A DNA stretch of 64,000 bases, taken from the NCBI RefSeq assembly GCF_037975245.1, contig NC_092575.1, positions 10,448,001 through 10,512,000 on the forward strand, given 5' to 3'. Shown piece by piece: positions 27,216 to 39,965 of the stretch (position 1 is its first letter; each line of letters starts with the position of its first letter). The translations under genes were made by a program, and so were the position numbers. The notes beneath the pieces were generated by a model that saw only the letters and a list, made by a program, of their open reading frames with translations, ran no database searches and was not told the DNA's origin. Source of the DNA: Apostichopus japonicus. Lineage: Eukaryota; Echinodermata; Holothuroidea; Aspidochirotida; Stichopodidae.

Positions 27216-30200
27216 TATAACGGTTACTCCATTCCCGGTAGTGTTTCTGCGATACTGTAGTTTTACTTTCAAGTACAAGTTTGTATTTTTGGGTCTTTTG
27301 TAATATATACACAGGATCTCCAATTCAACATACGAGGAAACAATGTGACACCCTTTCAGTTATTCATTACTGTATGTTAATTGGGCAGTCAAAAATTCAG
27401 AAGTTTAATTTATTGAGAAAAAAATTTCAAATCTAAAACCATTTGGTACGATGAAAAACAGAGTTGTTTATTTAAAATGTTACATCTGATAAAAACATGA
27501 GAAAATTGTTATTTCTCTTGGAAATTAGAGCAAAAAAGGTCCCTATACTGTAACTTAAAGCAACAAATAGTAACTTACTGTACACCTCCAATCATTTCAC
27601 AATAGAAACCAACATTAATATGACAAATACACAAGCTGATTTACTATACTATAGATGCAAATTCAAGCAGCTGTTTAAGTTGGTCAGAATTGTTTAGAAC
27701 ATATTACTATCCCTTTAAAATTCTTTAAATAAGAGTAACCAAATGAAGACATTTTTCTAGATTTTTCCTACAAAATGAATATATTAATGTAATTGATAGA
27801 GTAATTAAATGAATTGGATTAAATCCTCAACATTTCTTTTATCTTACTTTTCAATCTGTTGTAATTTTGACCATGAACTGCTGCAATGTTTGTACAGCTA
27901 ATCTAATAACAAAAATAGCAATTATAATACTAAAAACAATAACAACAAACATGGGTATTCATGATCTGATGCATCCACTAACTTTCATGGTACAGTTTAG
28001 TTGAAATTTTATTTTGAAGAAACATGAAAACCAATTTGTTGTTCTTGTGCAGATCTTTGAATATCACAATTGTTCTCAATTGCTAATTAGCTTTGGATTA
28101 CTACTGGTTTTGATGTGTATCTGCTGTGTTCTTTGAACACAATGATGAAACAGGTAGGAAGGTGCACCACCAATTCCCTTTGAAGATTGAAATCGGTGTT
28201 ATTGTGCCCCTTTTAATTTCACTCATAGCCAGATTATAGACCTCAAACTGCTAGCCCAAATGTAGTGTCTCGTATCTGCCGCCATGTCCTGTGGTTGTTT
28301 CAATACAACTCTATTGTTTAGATACAGCCATATCTTAATTGTGCTATTTAAAGTATATTGTAACAAGTGACAATAGGCTGTGCCAGTCCAGTAATACTGA
28401 CATAAACGTGAAAACAATTTCATTCTTTGGTAGACCGATGTGTCGCAAATTGCATCCTTGCCCTCTTTGGGTTACAGAGTGAGGAGACTACAACCATTAC
28501 ACTCCTGTACGGTATAAGTAATGGACACGGATAAACTACAACAATGGAACAGACCTAACGCAGATGACATCTATTTATAGTTCCACACAATTTGTACCAA
28601 ACCTAAACTCAGCCATTGTGCTTCTACTACAATTGCCTTCCTACGTCTTGCCTCGCTATTGTTTCTTTTGGCCGATAGATCTGTTCTCCACTTCCTAGTA
28701 ACTATATACTAGTAGACTTTTCCCATCACAGCCAAGATTGACATTCAAGTCACATATTTCAGTCAAACTCTGACCATGTGAAGTCAATCTATATCCATGT
28801 GGACAGACTTGTTACGTACCACAGGGTACATCCTTGCCCTTGCCTCTATCCAATTTAACGCTAGGAACAATGAACTCCTGGTGTTCGCTGTGCCACTAAT
28901 TACGATATCAATGGAGACAGAACTACAGTAGATGAATGTCTGTTAGTCTAAGCAGGCTATTGAGATATATGATGGTGAAGTGTGGGTGGGGTGCGGTTAC
29001 AAATCAATTAGTCCAACTCAGCTGGTTTACATGTAGACAACAGGGTATCTCTCTCTGACTGATCCAATCAGTACAATGATATCTAAGAATATATACATTA
29101 GGACAACCGATCATTTCCATGATTCAAAGGTGGACTCTCACATTCACAAAAAAAAAAAAAAGGTTGTTTTTAGTCTGACTGTAGACCTCACCTACACACA
29201 ATGTCAATTTCTCAAATATTCTGCAGAGAAAAGTCCTCTTGCTGACTTCACCAGGAAGATGACAAACTTGTTGAAATAAGCTTGGAAAGATGTCGTGGAT
29301 GAGATGGAGGAGGAATTGGGGGGAAGCAGGAGGAGGGGGAGAAGAGGGGTAACAGGAGGGGTGCAACAGGGGTTATAAACAGAATTCAAGCTTCTGATGT
29401 TATTCAGGCAGTAGTATGGCTATCTCTCAAAAAAGAATATATGTTTGCTGTCACTCAGCATTATCAATGGACATGTTGGAGGATTGCAAGAAAGTCAGTG
29501 TTTTGATTCCTGTTATATAACAGCAATGTTACTGTAGTGTAACTACTGTACAGCAGTGTGTACTTAAACATACACACAATTCATCTTGTTGTTAATACTT
29601 TCCTTCCTTCTTCACTACTGGAATGTTCCACTTAAGCCCAAAAGCTTCCAAGAAAGCGACTCTCACAATTTTATTGTATTACTCTTATTTAAACCGAGTT
29701 TATATGTATGTGTGTATGTACTATGTACAGTATGTATGTATGTATGTAATGTGGAATAACGATCAAAATTAACGGGATGGATGTTAATAGGTAGGAAATT
29801 GGTAACGAATGTAATGGAAAACATCCACACATGCTATTATCACCATTGTCAGCTAAGTAAACTAACTTCCTTGTTTTCTTTAACGAAGTACATGAATCAC
29901 AAATATACTTGGCTTCTGAATATCAGGCTACTGTATTTTTTAGCAACTTAAGTTACTTTGCTGTGAAAGTGGCTGAACACACCATTGATCGAGTTTACGA
30001 TCAATAAACGACACAAACTGAATCTCTAAACAGTGTAATGATTCCACCTAAACAATACGATGGATCGTGATTGTCTCAAGTGTCAGCTAATAACACTGTC
30101 CGGCTGCATCCATCAACAATGTTCATTTTCTCTCGACCTAAACCTTTCACTTTTCTTTAATAAAGGTGGCTTTCCTTTTCAGAGAATATATGTACAGTAT

Positions 30201-32079
30201 GACTTTTCTATATATGCCTGAAAACTATTTTTTTTCCCCATTCCACCTTAAGTAGCAGCCTGCAAGTACAGCCTGCAAAGATCATCAAAGATATCATATT
30301 TACACACACACACAAATGCACTGACACACAAAACGCATCAAAATCATTTCACCACTCCTGTAGTATACTAGCTGTAATAATTGTAATGATTGTAAATCTC
30401 TATTTCAAATTATGCTGATTTTACTGCAATCAAATTGTCGTCACATCCTGTAAAGATCTCTTTTAGTGACATGAAGATTAGATGCAAAAAAAAAACATAC
30501 CCCAAGAGACAAATTCCGTTTTTATTCTTAATCTTTTTACGAACCTTTCTATTGCATCATTTGTATGGAAATATATATAATCTTTAGAAATCTGGCTCGC
30601 ACCTTTTTAGTCAGTGACTTTTGTGTGTCTTAGGCAGCAGAGTTCCCAGTATGTTTGGAATAGCCAGAGGGCATAACCCACTTGCACCATGCCTGACCTA
30701 CTTGCATTGAATTACCACCTTCTTGAACTAAAAAAATTTCACAATCAAAATAGAACATCCATTTACAGAGGGCACCGGATTCTGTCCTCAGTGGCTCTAC
30801 TTCGGTCGGTGACGATGATGACGACCGAGGCAAAGCATCGTCGTAAATATCTTCTCTCCTTGACAGAAATGAGGCTTACAGCAGCACAGCGGTATCAAAC
30901 AAACTGGGGAAAAGGTCCTGAGATGCTGCTATTATATTAGCAACGACTTTACAGTTGTCAGTATTTGCTTTTCGACGGTTAATTTGTAGTCAGTGGCTAA
31001 CGGGGACAATGCAACTCCAGCCATAAAATGGGGGCAAAATTACCGAGTGACTAACGTCATCTGTTATAGTACAGATTGTTCTCCGGTGACAATTGGTTGG
31101 GAGTGATTTTCACAGAAGGAGGATGTCGGACTACTAAGACAAACAATACCGTATAAATATACAAAAGTTTCCAACTGTGCCACCATGGAATTACTTCAAA
31201 AAACCAATTCTCCGGGTTGCATTCAAAACGATTTTTTCTTTGAGGTTGCATGGAGCCCCCCTGCAAACAGTACAAACTATATTGACTAACTTAACGTTAC
31301 AAGCCTTGTCAGATACAAAGCTATTAAGCGGCGTTATGGATGCCAGTAGTTTGTTTTTTATTCATAACCACATTTGATACAGTATCTCACAAGATACTGT
31401 ACATATTCATCAAGGTAACTGGATCAATGTTCTCTGATGAAGTAAATCGTCTGTACCGAGCCTGAACAACAGTCAAAAAGTACTGTAAATAGATGGCTTC
31501 ACCCCTGATACTTGTATATATTCATCATTAGCTTTATATAATACTAGGTAAATAAGGAATGAATGTGATGGCAGATCTAATATCATCTGGGCTTGCAATT
31601 CTGTTTGTCTTGAAAAGCGAGATTTTTGCAAGATTTTAAAATAGCTGCTACTGTATATGATAGCAATTTTATTGACATTATTTTCAGCTTATATCGATTG
31701 AGGGAGAGTTTATGTTGTAAATTTAGCAACTAGCTTAAAATTTAAGTGCTTTATTATTCCAACTGCACATGCACAAATTGTAAAATGAGGCTGTAACAGG
31801 GAATGTATCCTATTTCCATCGAACATAGCATGGTTAAAGGCAACTTTAAATTGAACCCAATAAGAAGCATCGCTTGCTGATACAAAAAAAAGTTTAAAAA
31901 AGTTCATGGTACCAAAAGCCTCGTCAAGACAAAATTAATTTAAAATGAATACCATGTGTCCATGCAAATAGCTATTTCCAGAACTGTCAAAGAATGGTTA
32001 AGATATTATATAATTTTGAAACCTTTGTAGCCCCTTTCAGCTCATCAGTTAGCAGTTAATATACACCTATATTGGCCCT
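27216..32079. other. intronic DNA without genes
   Basis: AT-rich with short simple repeats (TATG/TGTA-rich near 29700-29750, poly-A near 29150, CA-rich near 30304). Frames below 85 codons show no motif. A perfect 8-bp hairpin CAGTATCT-CACA-AGATACTG lies at 31380-31399. No exon found. Confidence 0.45.
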
Positions 32080-32187
32080 GCTCTTATAGAGGGCGCACAG
32101 TGTTAAAAGGTTACCAGGACATTCCTAGGCACAGTAGAACATGGTGTTAAGGTTGTGGGAGACAGGTAAGCGAGGAGTGTAGTAAAT
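32080..32187 (+). mobile_element. DIRS relic F: right terminal repeat
   Basis: AGAGGGCGCACAGTGTTAAA, GGTTACCAGGACATTC, TAGGCAC-GTAGAA, GTTAAGGTTGTGG, GAGACAGGTAAGCGAGGAG and GTAGTAAAT follow the right repeat in order with few changes. Among the solo relics this is the closest to the intact element. It lies about 400 bp downstream (minus-strand sense) of the donor of the 32593-32667 exon. Confidence 0.8.
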
Positions 32188-32592
32188 ATGCCAATATTAT
32201 TGGCCCTTCTCTCCAAAATTTCTCACCATTCATGAAATATTGGGAGCGAATAATTGGGAAAGACACATAATTGGGAAAGACACAAAGAACTTTAATGAAG
32301 GGAAATTAGGTGATCCATGTGGATTGAGTTAAGGTTTCCCTCTCTAGAATAACAGAAAGAAACCTAAAGCAATATTTTTGAGTGTTGTTAAAGGTACAAG
32401 GGGGTGCATTGGTTTTTAAAATCAAGGATGATTTTTTTCTTATTAATTCCCCCCAATAAATTATATCTTTTTGTTTATACAGCTCTTCAGCTTTTCTATT
32501 TTTCTGCAATTATAGTTGTACTCTGGGGATACAATACAATCCAACACAACTTTGTGATAACATCAAACTTTTTCGTTAGCCAGTATACTTAC

Positions 32593-32667
32593 ATTTTCGC
32601 GGGCATTGCGGTCCTTCGATATATCCACGATGACAGCAGTAGCACCACGTTGGATTATTTTTTCAAC
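32593..32667 (-). CDS. ZNRF3: ZNRF3/RNF43-like E3 ligase, PA-domain exon (second in window)
   Basis: A 75-nt, 25-codon exon, phase 0 at both ends, with acceptor cggttgttttcag and donor gtaagt. It encodes VEKIIQRGATAVIVDISKD and NAREN. The box QRGATAVI-x-D is the hallmark of the PA domain of ZNRF3/RNF43. It links the 39840-39965 exon (ending LTVYQQ) with the 3766-3909 exon (starting LREAG) without loss of frame. In the folded PA domain this is the central strand-helix segment. Splicing across 28.7 kb is needed to reach the next exon, past a same-sense retrotransposon. Confidence 0.87.
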
Positions 32668-35600
32668 CTGAAAACAACCGAAGAAAATACAAAAATTATA
32701 CACACCGAAAATTATATCTCTATGGAAAGAAAAACACCACAACAGGTAGTTTAAAACCCTCACACCTGCACGTAAGTGAATACAACACAAGTGAATTTTC
32801 TGAACGGTTTCAAGTCAAGGTTTGATCGTCAAACTTGAATTTTCTCCTTAAATTTAAAAACATTTCATTGAACAGACTTCACAGATGACTCCACACAAGA
32901 TCTACAGTAAGTATAAAAACACTAAATTTATGCGTGCACTGCAAAGACCTGGAATACTCACATAAAATAAGAATCAAATTAGCATTGGTATGACCTTTGA
33001 CCTTACATTACGCTGCTGTTCAATCATTTCCGATTTCGCCGGGCCGATGATATAAATTTCTCTCATGTATCTACTGTACATCTACAGTAACAGCTAGCTA
33101 CTTTAACTATGGAGGTAGAACAGACCTCCCTCCATGCTTTAACACACTACATACTAAATATAGCTGTTCTCAGCAAACGTACTTTACTATTATCTACAAT
33201 GTGTCTTCTGTCTATATTCATCATCGTGAAAGTTTTACACAAATAATGCAAGCCATCCCAGAGGTCTACCATTTCATTCATAAATCACAAAATAATGGCT
33301 TTTGGATTTGAAAAGATTTTTTGCTTCATAATAGCTTGCAGTGTCTGGTGAAGCGAGCGGAGTTTTGTAAGACGGCTCAGCGACACTCTGATTAATATTT
33401 TAAAGTTTCATCTTCCAGAAATCCATCAAAGCTGAAAATATTATTCTGTGTTCATGCAGAGATGTATCATGTACATTAACTGCACAACATGCAGACTGCA
33501 TTATTCATCAGGTAAAATACAGTCTGAAATTATCAGACATATATATACATTGTATTGACAAATTACCAACAGTTGCATATCAATAAGGTGGCATAGAAAA
33601 TGTGGGCTGGGGGTAGGTGGTGGGAGGTGAGTGGGAGACAATGAAAGGATGAGTCTGAGAGTTGTCTACTCAAACTAACAAGAAATTTATGTTTTATCAT
33701 GTCAGGTTTAGTTCTGTATTTTGTACGAATCCGTCATAGTTTTACAACTTTTAGTCACATGTTCGAGCAGGGAACAGTTTATACAATATATCGTATTGCA
33801 AGATATGCTGAAAATCTCATCAAATTGCTAGAATGCAAAAATTGTATAGCAGTGCTAAATTTGTAAAGAAAATTTACCATAGCATTTACACTATTTAACA
33901 CTGACAGAACTAACAGACATGAAAAAAGCAACAGTAGATGCAAAATGTTAGCACTTAAAGTATTCCCTGGCAAGATGCATTATATAAGTATAGTATCCAT
34001 ATAACTGCACTTTATATAATAAAAGAGCATGTCGGTCTCAACCCCCACCCCGCCCTTCCCACCAATTAATTTAAATTCTGTCTTTTATCCTGCACACTGC
34101 AGTACCACAAAAGCATCTGACCCTTCAATACTCTCCCCCTCCCTCCCCAACCCCAAAACCATTACCCTACAACAGAGGAGGCCCTGTCATATCCACTACC
34201 AAATAAGCTTTAAATAGTAAATTAATCATTTATTGCATGCGCTCTCAATCTACGGTAAGGAGGGAATGTACTTTCGTTCATCGCTCAGGTGTAAGTATTA
34301 TAGCTCTATTATGCTGGAGTGGATGAATTAAAGTATCCTTTAGCTTTTCTTTTTACTTTTCTCTTTTTGTGATCTCCATCAATACCTCAGTATATACAGT
34401 GGGCCATTTGTCCAGTATACTCTCAGGCTGTTCAATATTCCTTTTCAGTCGAGTCTTGGTATCCATTTCCCGAGATGAGAGGGAATCAATCGGACAAGTC
34501 CTCAGAGTGCTCAGGTGCGATTCATCAACATGTCTCCCTTTCATGAGACTCTTTGGTGGAGGATCGAAACTAATCACTTAACTTATCCATTTGCTGGTAT
34601 AATCCCATCAATGGTCTCTTTAACTTGCCCTTACAATGTACCTATTGACACCACCAAGCATGGTGTTCCTTTATTGTGAGTGTTGCCTCGAACAGTATAA
34701 TGATGTAGTTTCCTCTGTCAGGGCCTTAATACACAAACTCTCTCTCTCTTTGTACATCGCAACCTTTCAAATAGCAATTAAAAGCAAAAGTTTATCCCTG
34801 GCTCCTAATCACCAAGTATCTCCCTCCCAAAAAAATAAAATAAAATTGATCTGTGAACAAGGCCACACCTTTACAATAGGGCACTGAGTGCTTGGATACC
34901 AAAGAAATCCCTGCAGTATTCGCGCCTTCACACTTTCCTCAATCAAGCCGCCGAGCAGCGGCTGAAAGACGGAAGATTCTAAAGCACGTTGTTCTGTGGC
35001 AGGTAGATGCCATTATCTTGAGCAGCTGTCGCCTGCAGTTGAGGGGGGCCTGCAGGGTCGATGCAGGCACACTCGAGGAAAAGGAGATCATTTTTTACAG
35101 CGGTTCTACTTGAGTACATACATGTTATACATATGAGCCAAGTCAATCCTTTTTCTCACCAGGAAACTTGCTTAATTTGACGGCTGATAACAGCAAAATA
35201 AAGAGTTTGCAGATTTCTGTCTATGACATTTCAAGAAAGACAGTCACTAGGCTGCGATGAATTTTGAGTATGTGATATGAAAAACGAATACAGAATACCT
35301 TAAGTTTATTTCATGTTTTAAGTACATGTTTATGGAAGAGTAAAGTTTACCCATTCAAATGACCATGAATTTTTACACTATTAGTATCCTCGCATTGTTT
35401 TCCTATAATTTGCATAGCAAACATAATCACATGTTAGGACACGTAGGTTAAGGAAACAGTCTAAAACATAAGGTGGAGATTTTAGTTATTCTGACAACTT
35501 ATTACGATATATAACAGAATAGAATTATTAACTAACACAGTATATTTCTTTTTCAATTAACAATTTAATTTAGTTTTTCAAAACCTTTAAGCATCGAAGG

Positions 35601-36536
35601 AGCAAGTTGATTACATTAAGCCAAACAGCGTGGAATTTAACTTATCAAAATATTAGTATTATTCGTATTTATTTTTATTAAACACATAACATAGCATACT
35701 AAATCATGAGTAACTGCCTAAATTATCTCAAATAACTTCTGTAAATTGCATCATAAAAAAGAACACGCAGATAAATTATTTGAAATTTTCAGCTGGTTGT
35801 CATTTGGGACTTCCAAAATTTACACCTAAAAAACCCACCAAAAACCAAGGTTCTCTGCATTAATACTCGACATAAGATTGCAGTGGATAAAACAAAGACA
35901 TTCTACTAAAATGTTTGTCAATAGTTGACCAATAATGAGTGAGCACTGCTGAATTTAATAATTCCTGTAAATTTGAAAATACTATAAAATATTCCATCAC
36001 TCCCACACTTTTTCATAGAGCGTTCGTCACATGCAATGAGTGTATTGAAAAATTCTTTACTATTTGAATTAAATGGAAGACAGACTATACTCAATTGACC
36101 CATTAAAGGTTTAATAATGAGGATGAGCAGCCCGGAATAATTTACCTGGGTATTTGCAAAACAGAATATATTACCACATCAAATTGGTCTCATTTAGTAA
36201 ACCAATTTGATGCAGGTCCTGATAACACTTACTGCAAAATATAATTCAACACTTTATATGCAAAAAAATTAAATGAAGGAGTTTCCAAATTTTCCAATAC
36301 AATATTCAAACAATGAATCAGGTCATTGACGATTGAGCTACAGAAATAAATAATGTCCTCCACCCAACTTGTAAAAATTTATTATTTCTAGCTACAAAGT
36401 GTACATTGGCATCACACTTTTTCCTTCTCATAAACATACAGCACACTGTATCGTTCTGCCTGAATCTCATAAATTTGCCTTTATGTGATCTGTTTTTGCC
36501 TGCTTCCATGGCCTTCCATTTCTCCTCATCCTCTAC
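32668..36536. other. first part of a 7.2-kb intron of the ZNRF3/RNF43-like gene
   Basis: AT-rich, no further exon supported. Frames of 60-83 codons on both strands near 34350-35110 lie in slightly GC-richer DNA but carry no motif and no good splice sites. Confidence 0.45.
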
Positions 36537-36740
36537 TACAGTTAATTATGCTTCCTGTTTTTACTGGCTACAGTTACTTATGTTTCCTGTTTCCTACAGT
36601 TTCCTACAGTTTCCTGTTTACTACAGTTAATTATGCTTCCTGTTTTTATTGGCTACAGTTACTTATGTTTCCTGTTTCCTACAGTTTCCTCCAGTTTCCT
36701 GTTTCCTACAGTTAATTATGCTTCCTGTTTTTATTGGCTA
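36537..36740 (+). repeat. 85-bp tandem repeat, about 2.4 units
   Basis: GTTAATTATGCTTCCTGTTT recurs at 36541, 36626 and 36711, a period of 85. Within each unit the motif TTTCCT-ACAG is itself repeated. The open frames here simply read the repeat. Confidence 0.9.
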
Positions 36741-38908
36741 AATCTTTTCCTTTTATTCTAATTCTCGTGTTTTTCAATACTACATACTTTGGTTAAATCA
36801 TGTCCTCTTGACTTGTTTACACACTGTTAGCTATATCATCTATCTGATAAACCGAGAACCTTACAAAGCCAGACATCCGAGATGGCACTTATTAGGAGAC
36901 TTTTAAAGATGTTTCGACAAATCTTTGGAAATTTTCTACTCAGCTTTTATAGATCTTGAGCATCGATTGAGACAAATTAAATGACAAACCATCCACTTAA
37001 CCCGTCACCATGACGACAAACACTTAAAATCTCTTGCTGGGGACCCAGAGTCGTGATAGCAAAATATGTTTTTGCTGGTAAACAGAGCCCTTCAGCCTAT
37101 GATTTGCGGCAAACATCAAAGCCTGCCAGCTGAGGAGTGGCATGCTCTACGTGTATTCGCTGTATTTCGACGGCCATTAAATGGTAACTGAAACTACGGT
37201 ACAAGACCAAGAACCAAACACGCTCCGCCAACGTACGATGTTACCATTTCATGAATGGAGAAATATTGGTTAGGAAGGGAATCGACCCGGCCATGTCTAG
37301 AGTAAATGGCCTGAGTTCTATACCCAATAGCTATTCCCTTGTAAGGACGTGGTATACTCAGTTGATTACAGAAAAAAGTCAAAAATATTCCTTTGCTGGG
37401 CTGCTGGTAGCATGTAAGCTAATATAACACTAGATCCCATTCGCTGCCACCGATTATAATCGAAATTAACCCCCTTTCTTTTAAATGCGATACGGAAAAA
37501 TGCTTTGAAATGATTTCTTAATACCTTCTGTGGATGAGCAAACGACATGTATCTCTCAAGCCACTGTTTAAAGAAACTCAGATGGCCATGTTTTTGCAGT
37601 CATTTCTTGGGTGGGAGGGAGGGGTGGGGATGAGTTTTTGAAGGTTCATCTCAGCGTGTGAGCCTTGATGATGGATGATAATCCAAGTTTATAGCAGCTT
37701 CAGTAACATACACAAATTAAACTTTGGGTTTTGTAAGTCATTTTTGGCAACTGGTCTTAATATATCAATCACATCTTGACTTAAATATCGGCTTCTCCCC
37801 GACTGAAGAATATTTGCTTAATATTTTCTAAGGCAACCCTCGCTTCCAGCTGCAACAATTTTCGACAATCCACGTCCAAGAAGAAGAAGAAAAAAAGAAA
37901 AGAGGAGAGAAGAGAAGAAAAAAAATATGCCCGCTAGTCACTCCACAAAAGACTTCATTTCACTGGCCTCACTAATGAAAACCTTCCATTTCACAAACTC
38001 GCGATATGCAGCAGCTCTTCAAGTTGTCCTGTTTTCTTTCTTCGGGGGTAAAGACAATTTGCAGCCCTTACTGGGCATTCATAATTACCCCTCAAATTCA
38101 CTGTCTTGTTTTGAGGTTGAAATATTCCACAAAGGTCAAATGCAGATGATGGACATGACAATATGGACATTTCATGCTTCGACTACTCCTCCGAGCCCTG
38201 CGGTTCTTCTTGCTTTCTCTGTCAGCCTGAATGAACACCAAAATCCCATGTTCATCGCCATGGTAACCAAAGACATAATACCTTCATGCAGAGTTTGTAA
38301 ACCTCAAGGTCTATATTTTTTACCTTTCAAAATAAATTTTTGTACAAAACTTATTGAAGAAAAAAAAAGTGACATAATAAAGAAAAGTTTCATTTCAAAT
38401 AAGATGCTTCTTGTCATATGCAGTGAATGTTAGAACAAGCCTTACAGAAATTTTTTTATGGATGCGTTTCTTCGATCCATGATTCAAAGAATCTTGTTGG
38501 TTTTGCGTTTTGGGGAAGTTTTCATCAAGGAACCCCACCTAACTTCAAGATCAACCACATCAGTGTGCACCATAAGTTAAAAAGAATGTACTACCAATCA
38601 AATTCTTTCTTAACATGAACCTCTCAATTAAATTTGACTTTATAATTATTTTAAGAATTTTTTTTGGGAACTGCAGATTGCTCCTGGATGAAAATCCAAC
38701 CTTATGTACTTTAGCTTTATGCAAGAATTTATTCCTTTAAATGCCACAGCCTTTATCTGACAATCTGAAATCATCAGACCCCTATCACCTGGTCATTCTG
38801 AACTGTGCCTATGATGATGGTTAAAGTCTTGTAAATGTTCATCAGAAATGTCCCCCCCCCCAATTGAACCTCTTGAAAGTTGATGCACACTTTCTCTTCC
38901 CTCTAAAT
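36741..38908. other. intronic DNA; one unexplained 168-codon frame
   Basis: No exon recognised. A purine-rich (GAA)n-like run lies at 37876-37925. Directly after it a plus-strand frame of 168 codons (37927-38433) is longer than expected in such AT-rich DNA. It has no domain or signal peptide that I recognise and lies antisense to the host gene inside its intron. Confidence 0.4.
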
Positions 38909-38960
38909 CTGGGGTGGGCAACCTACAGCCTGCGGGCCACATGCAGCACGCCAGTGATTT
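38909..38960 (+). mobile_element. hAT-type transposon end (fragment)
   Basis: CTGGGGTGGGCAACCTAC followed by GCCTGCGGGCCACATGCAGC resembles the common hAT terminus CAGGGGTGGGCAA with its GCGGGCC box. No opposite end was found nearby, so it is a broken copy. Confidence 0.4.
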
Positions 38961-39448
38961 TTAAAAAAGAAAAAAATCAATCTATTTTACATCATCACAA
39001 AAAACGAGCTAGCTGCTTAGAATATATCGGCACTAATGATGCTGTCAGGTAGGCCTATTATCCCCATTAATTATCAGCTGTACTGTATTGACATTATGGT
39101 TTTGTGAATACAGATTAAGAACACACACCTACTGCTTGAAAGTCCTCGGAATCAAAGGTTTGAATTCAACAGCAGGTCGTTGGTTAGTTGGCCCTGTCAA
39201 TTTTTCACTCATTTTTCAAGTTCCAGTGAAGTTTCTAAAGTTTTTACTGTCTCATACTGTCGATGTTTAGGCCTCTTTGTGGATTAGATGATGACGTCGT
39301 AAGTTATGAAGTCTGTATTTAATTAGTCTTTTGAGTGCTTGTAATGGAAAAGTGGAATGTGTTTAGAAAGAAAAAAAAACCCAGCTGTAGACAACCTTGA
39401 CAATAAACTTATCTTTCTCACATAGAAATTCATCCACATGCTTTGAAT

Positions 39449-39778
39449 ATTATAAAACTTACTGGTTTATATATTTACGAGTGACCCACTTACCTGTCTC
39501 CCCACAACCTATGCACTGCATTCTACCGTGTCTAGAATGCCCTGGTAATCTTTTAACACTGTACACCCTCACTGGCCCTAATGGCCTTCCTTCATTTTTC
39601 TACCCACAAAGTGTCTCACTGTGTTTTTCGGAGTTAGGAAAATTTTCGCGAAAAATGAAGGAAGGCCATTAGGGCCAGTGAGGGTGTACAGTGTTAAAAG
39701 ATTACCAGGGCATTCTAGACACGGTAGAATGCGGTGCATAGGTTGTGGGGAGACAGGTAAGTGGGGAACGAAGTAAAT
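39449..39778 (+). mobile_element. DIRS relic G: 330-bp palindromic mini-element
   Basis: It begins with the left DIRS extension (TAAAACTTACTGGTTTAT, ATATTTACGAGTGAC) and ends with the right extension (GAACGAAGTAAAT), so both ends of an element are present. Between them 39489-39600 and 39650-39761 are 112-bp inverted arms with a single mismatch, separated by a 49-nt loop. The arms contain the terminal-repeat sequence plus a novel inner block (TGGCCCTAATGGCCTTCCTT). There is no ICR and no gene. It ends 62 bp from the donor of the 39840-39965 exon. Near-identity of the arms indicates either youth or gene conversion. Confidence 0.85.
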
Positions 39779-39839
39779 ATATAAAAACACCATCAAATAA
39801 GAGACAGAGATGGAGAGAGGTGGAGAGAGGCAGACTCAC

Positions 39840-39965
39840 CTGTTGGTAGACTGTTAGTTCGCAGCCTTCATTGTTGTCAGGTTCTAATCGGACCACGACT
39901 ACACTTCCAAATCTGAACGGCAGATCGTCCTCATAGACGGCGTGACATATACTATACGGATGTAC
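39840..39965 (-). CDS. ZNRF3: ZNRF3/RNF43-like E3 ligase, PA-domain exon (first in window)
   Basis: A 126-nt exon of 42 codons, phase 0 at both ends, with acceptor ctttctcaattaacag and donor gtgagt. It encodes VHPYSICHAVYEDD, then RFGSVVVVRLEP, then CELTVYQQ. The pattern HP-x-x-x-C, an acidic run, G-V-x-VV-R/K-LE and C-x-LTV matches the N-terminal half of the PA ectodomain of ZNRF3/RNF43. The next exon (32593-32667) continues in phase with the QRGATAVI box. The part before it (signal peptide and first strands) was not found up to 64000. The ligand in the family is the R-spondin furin-1 domain. Confidence 0.87.

Larger units (their letters stand above)
3910..32592 (-). other. ZNRF3: 28.7-kb phase-0 intron packed with transposons
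   Basis: This is the interval between the donor at 32592 and the acceptor at 3910 on the minus strand. The flanking exons join in frame. It contains the complete DIRS1-type element (6910-13723), the nested 4-kb DNA transposon (21168-25146), a proline-rich minisatellite and several DIRS terminal relics, all listed separately. Sequence between those is AT-rich and shows no further exon that I can support. A missed small exon is possible, but the PA domain reads through without a gap, so none is required. Confidence 0.7.
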
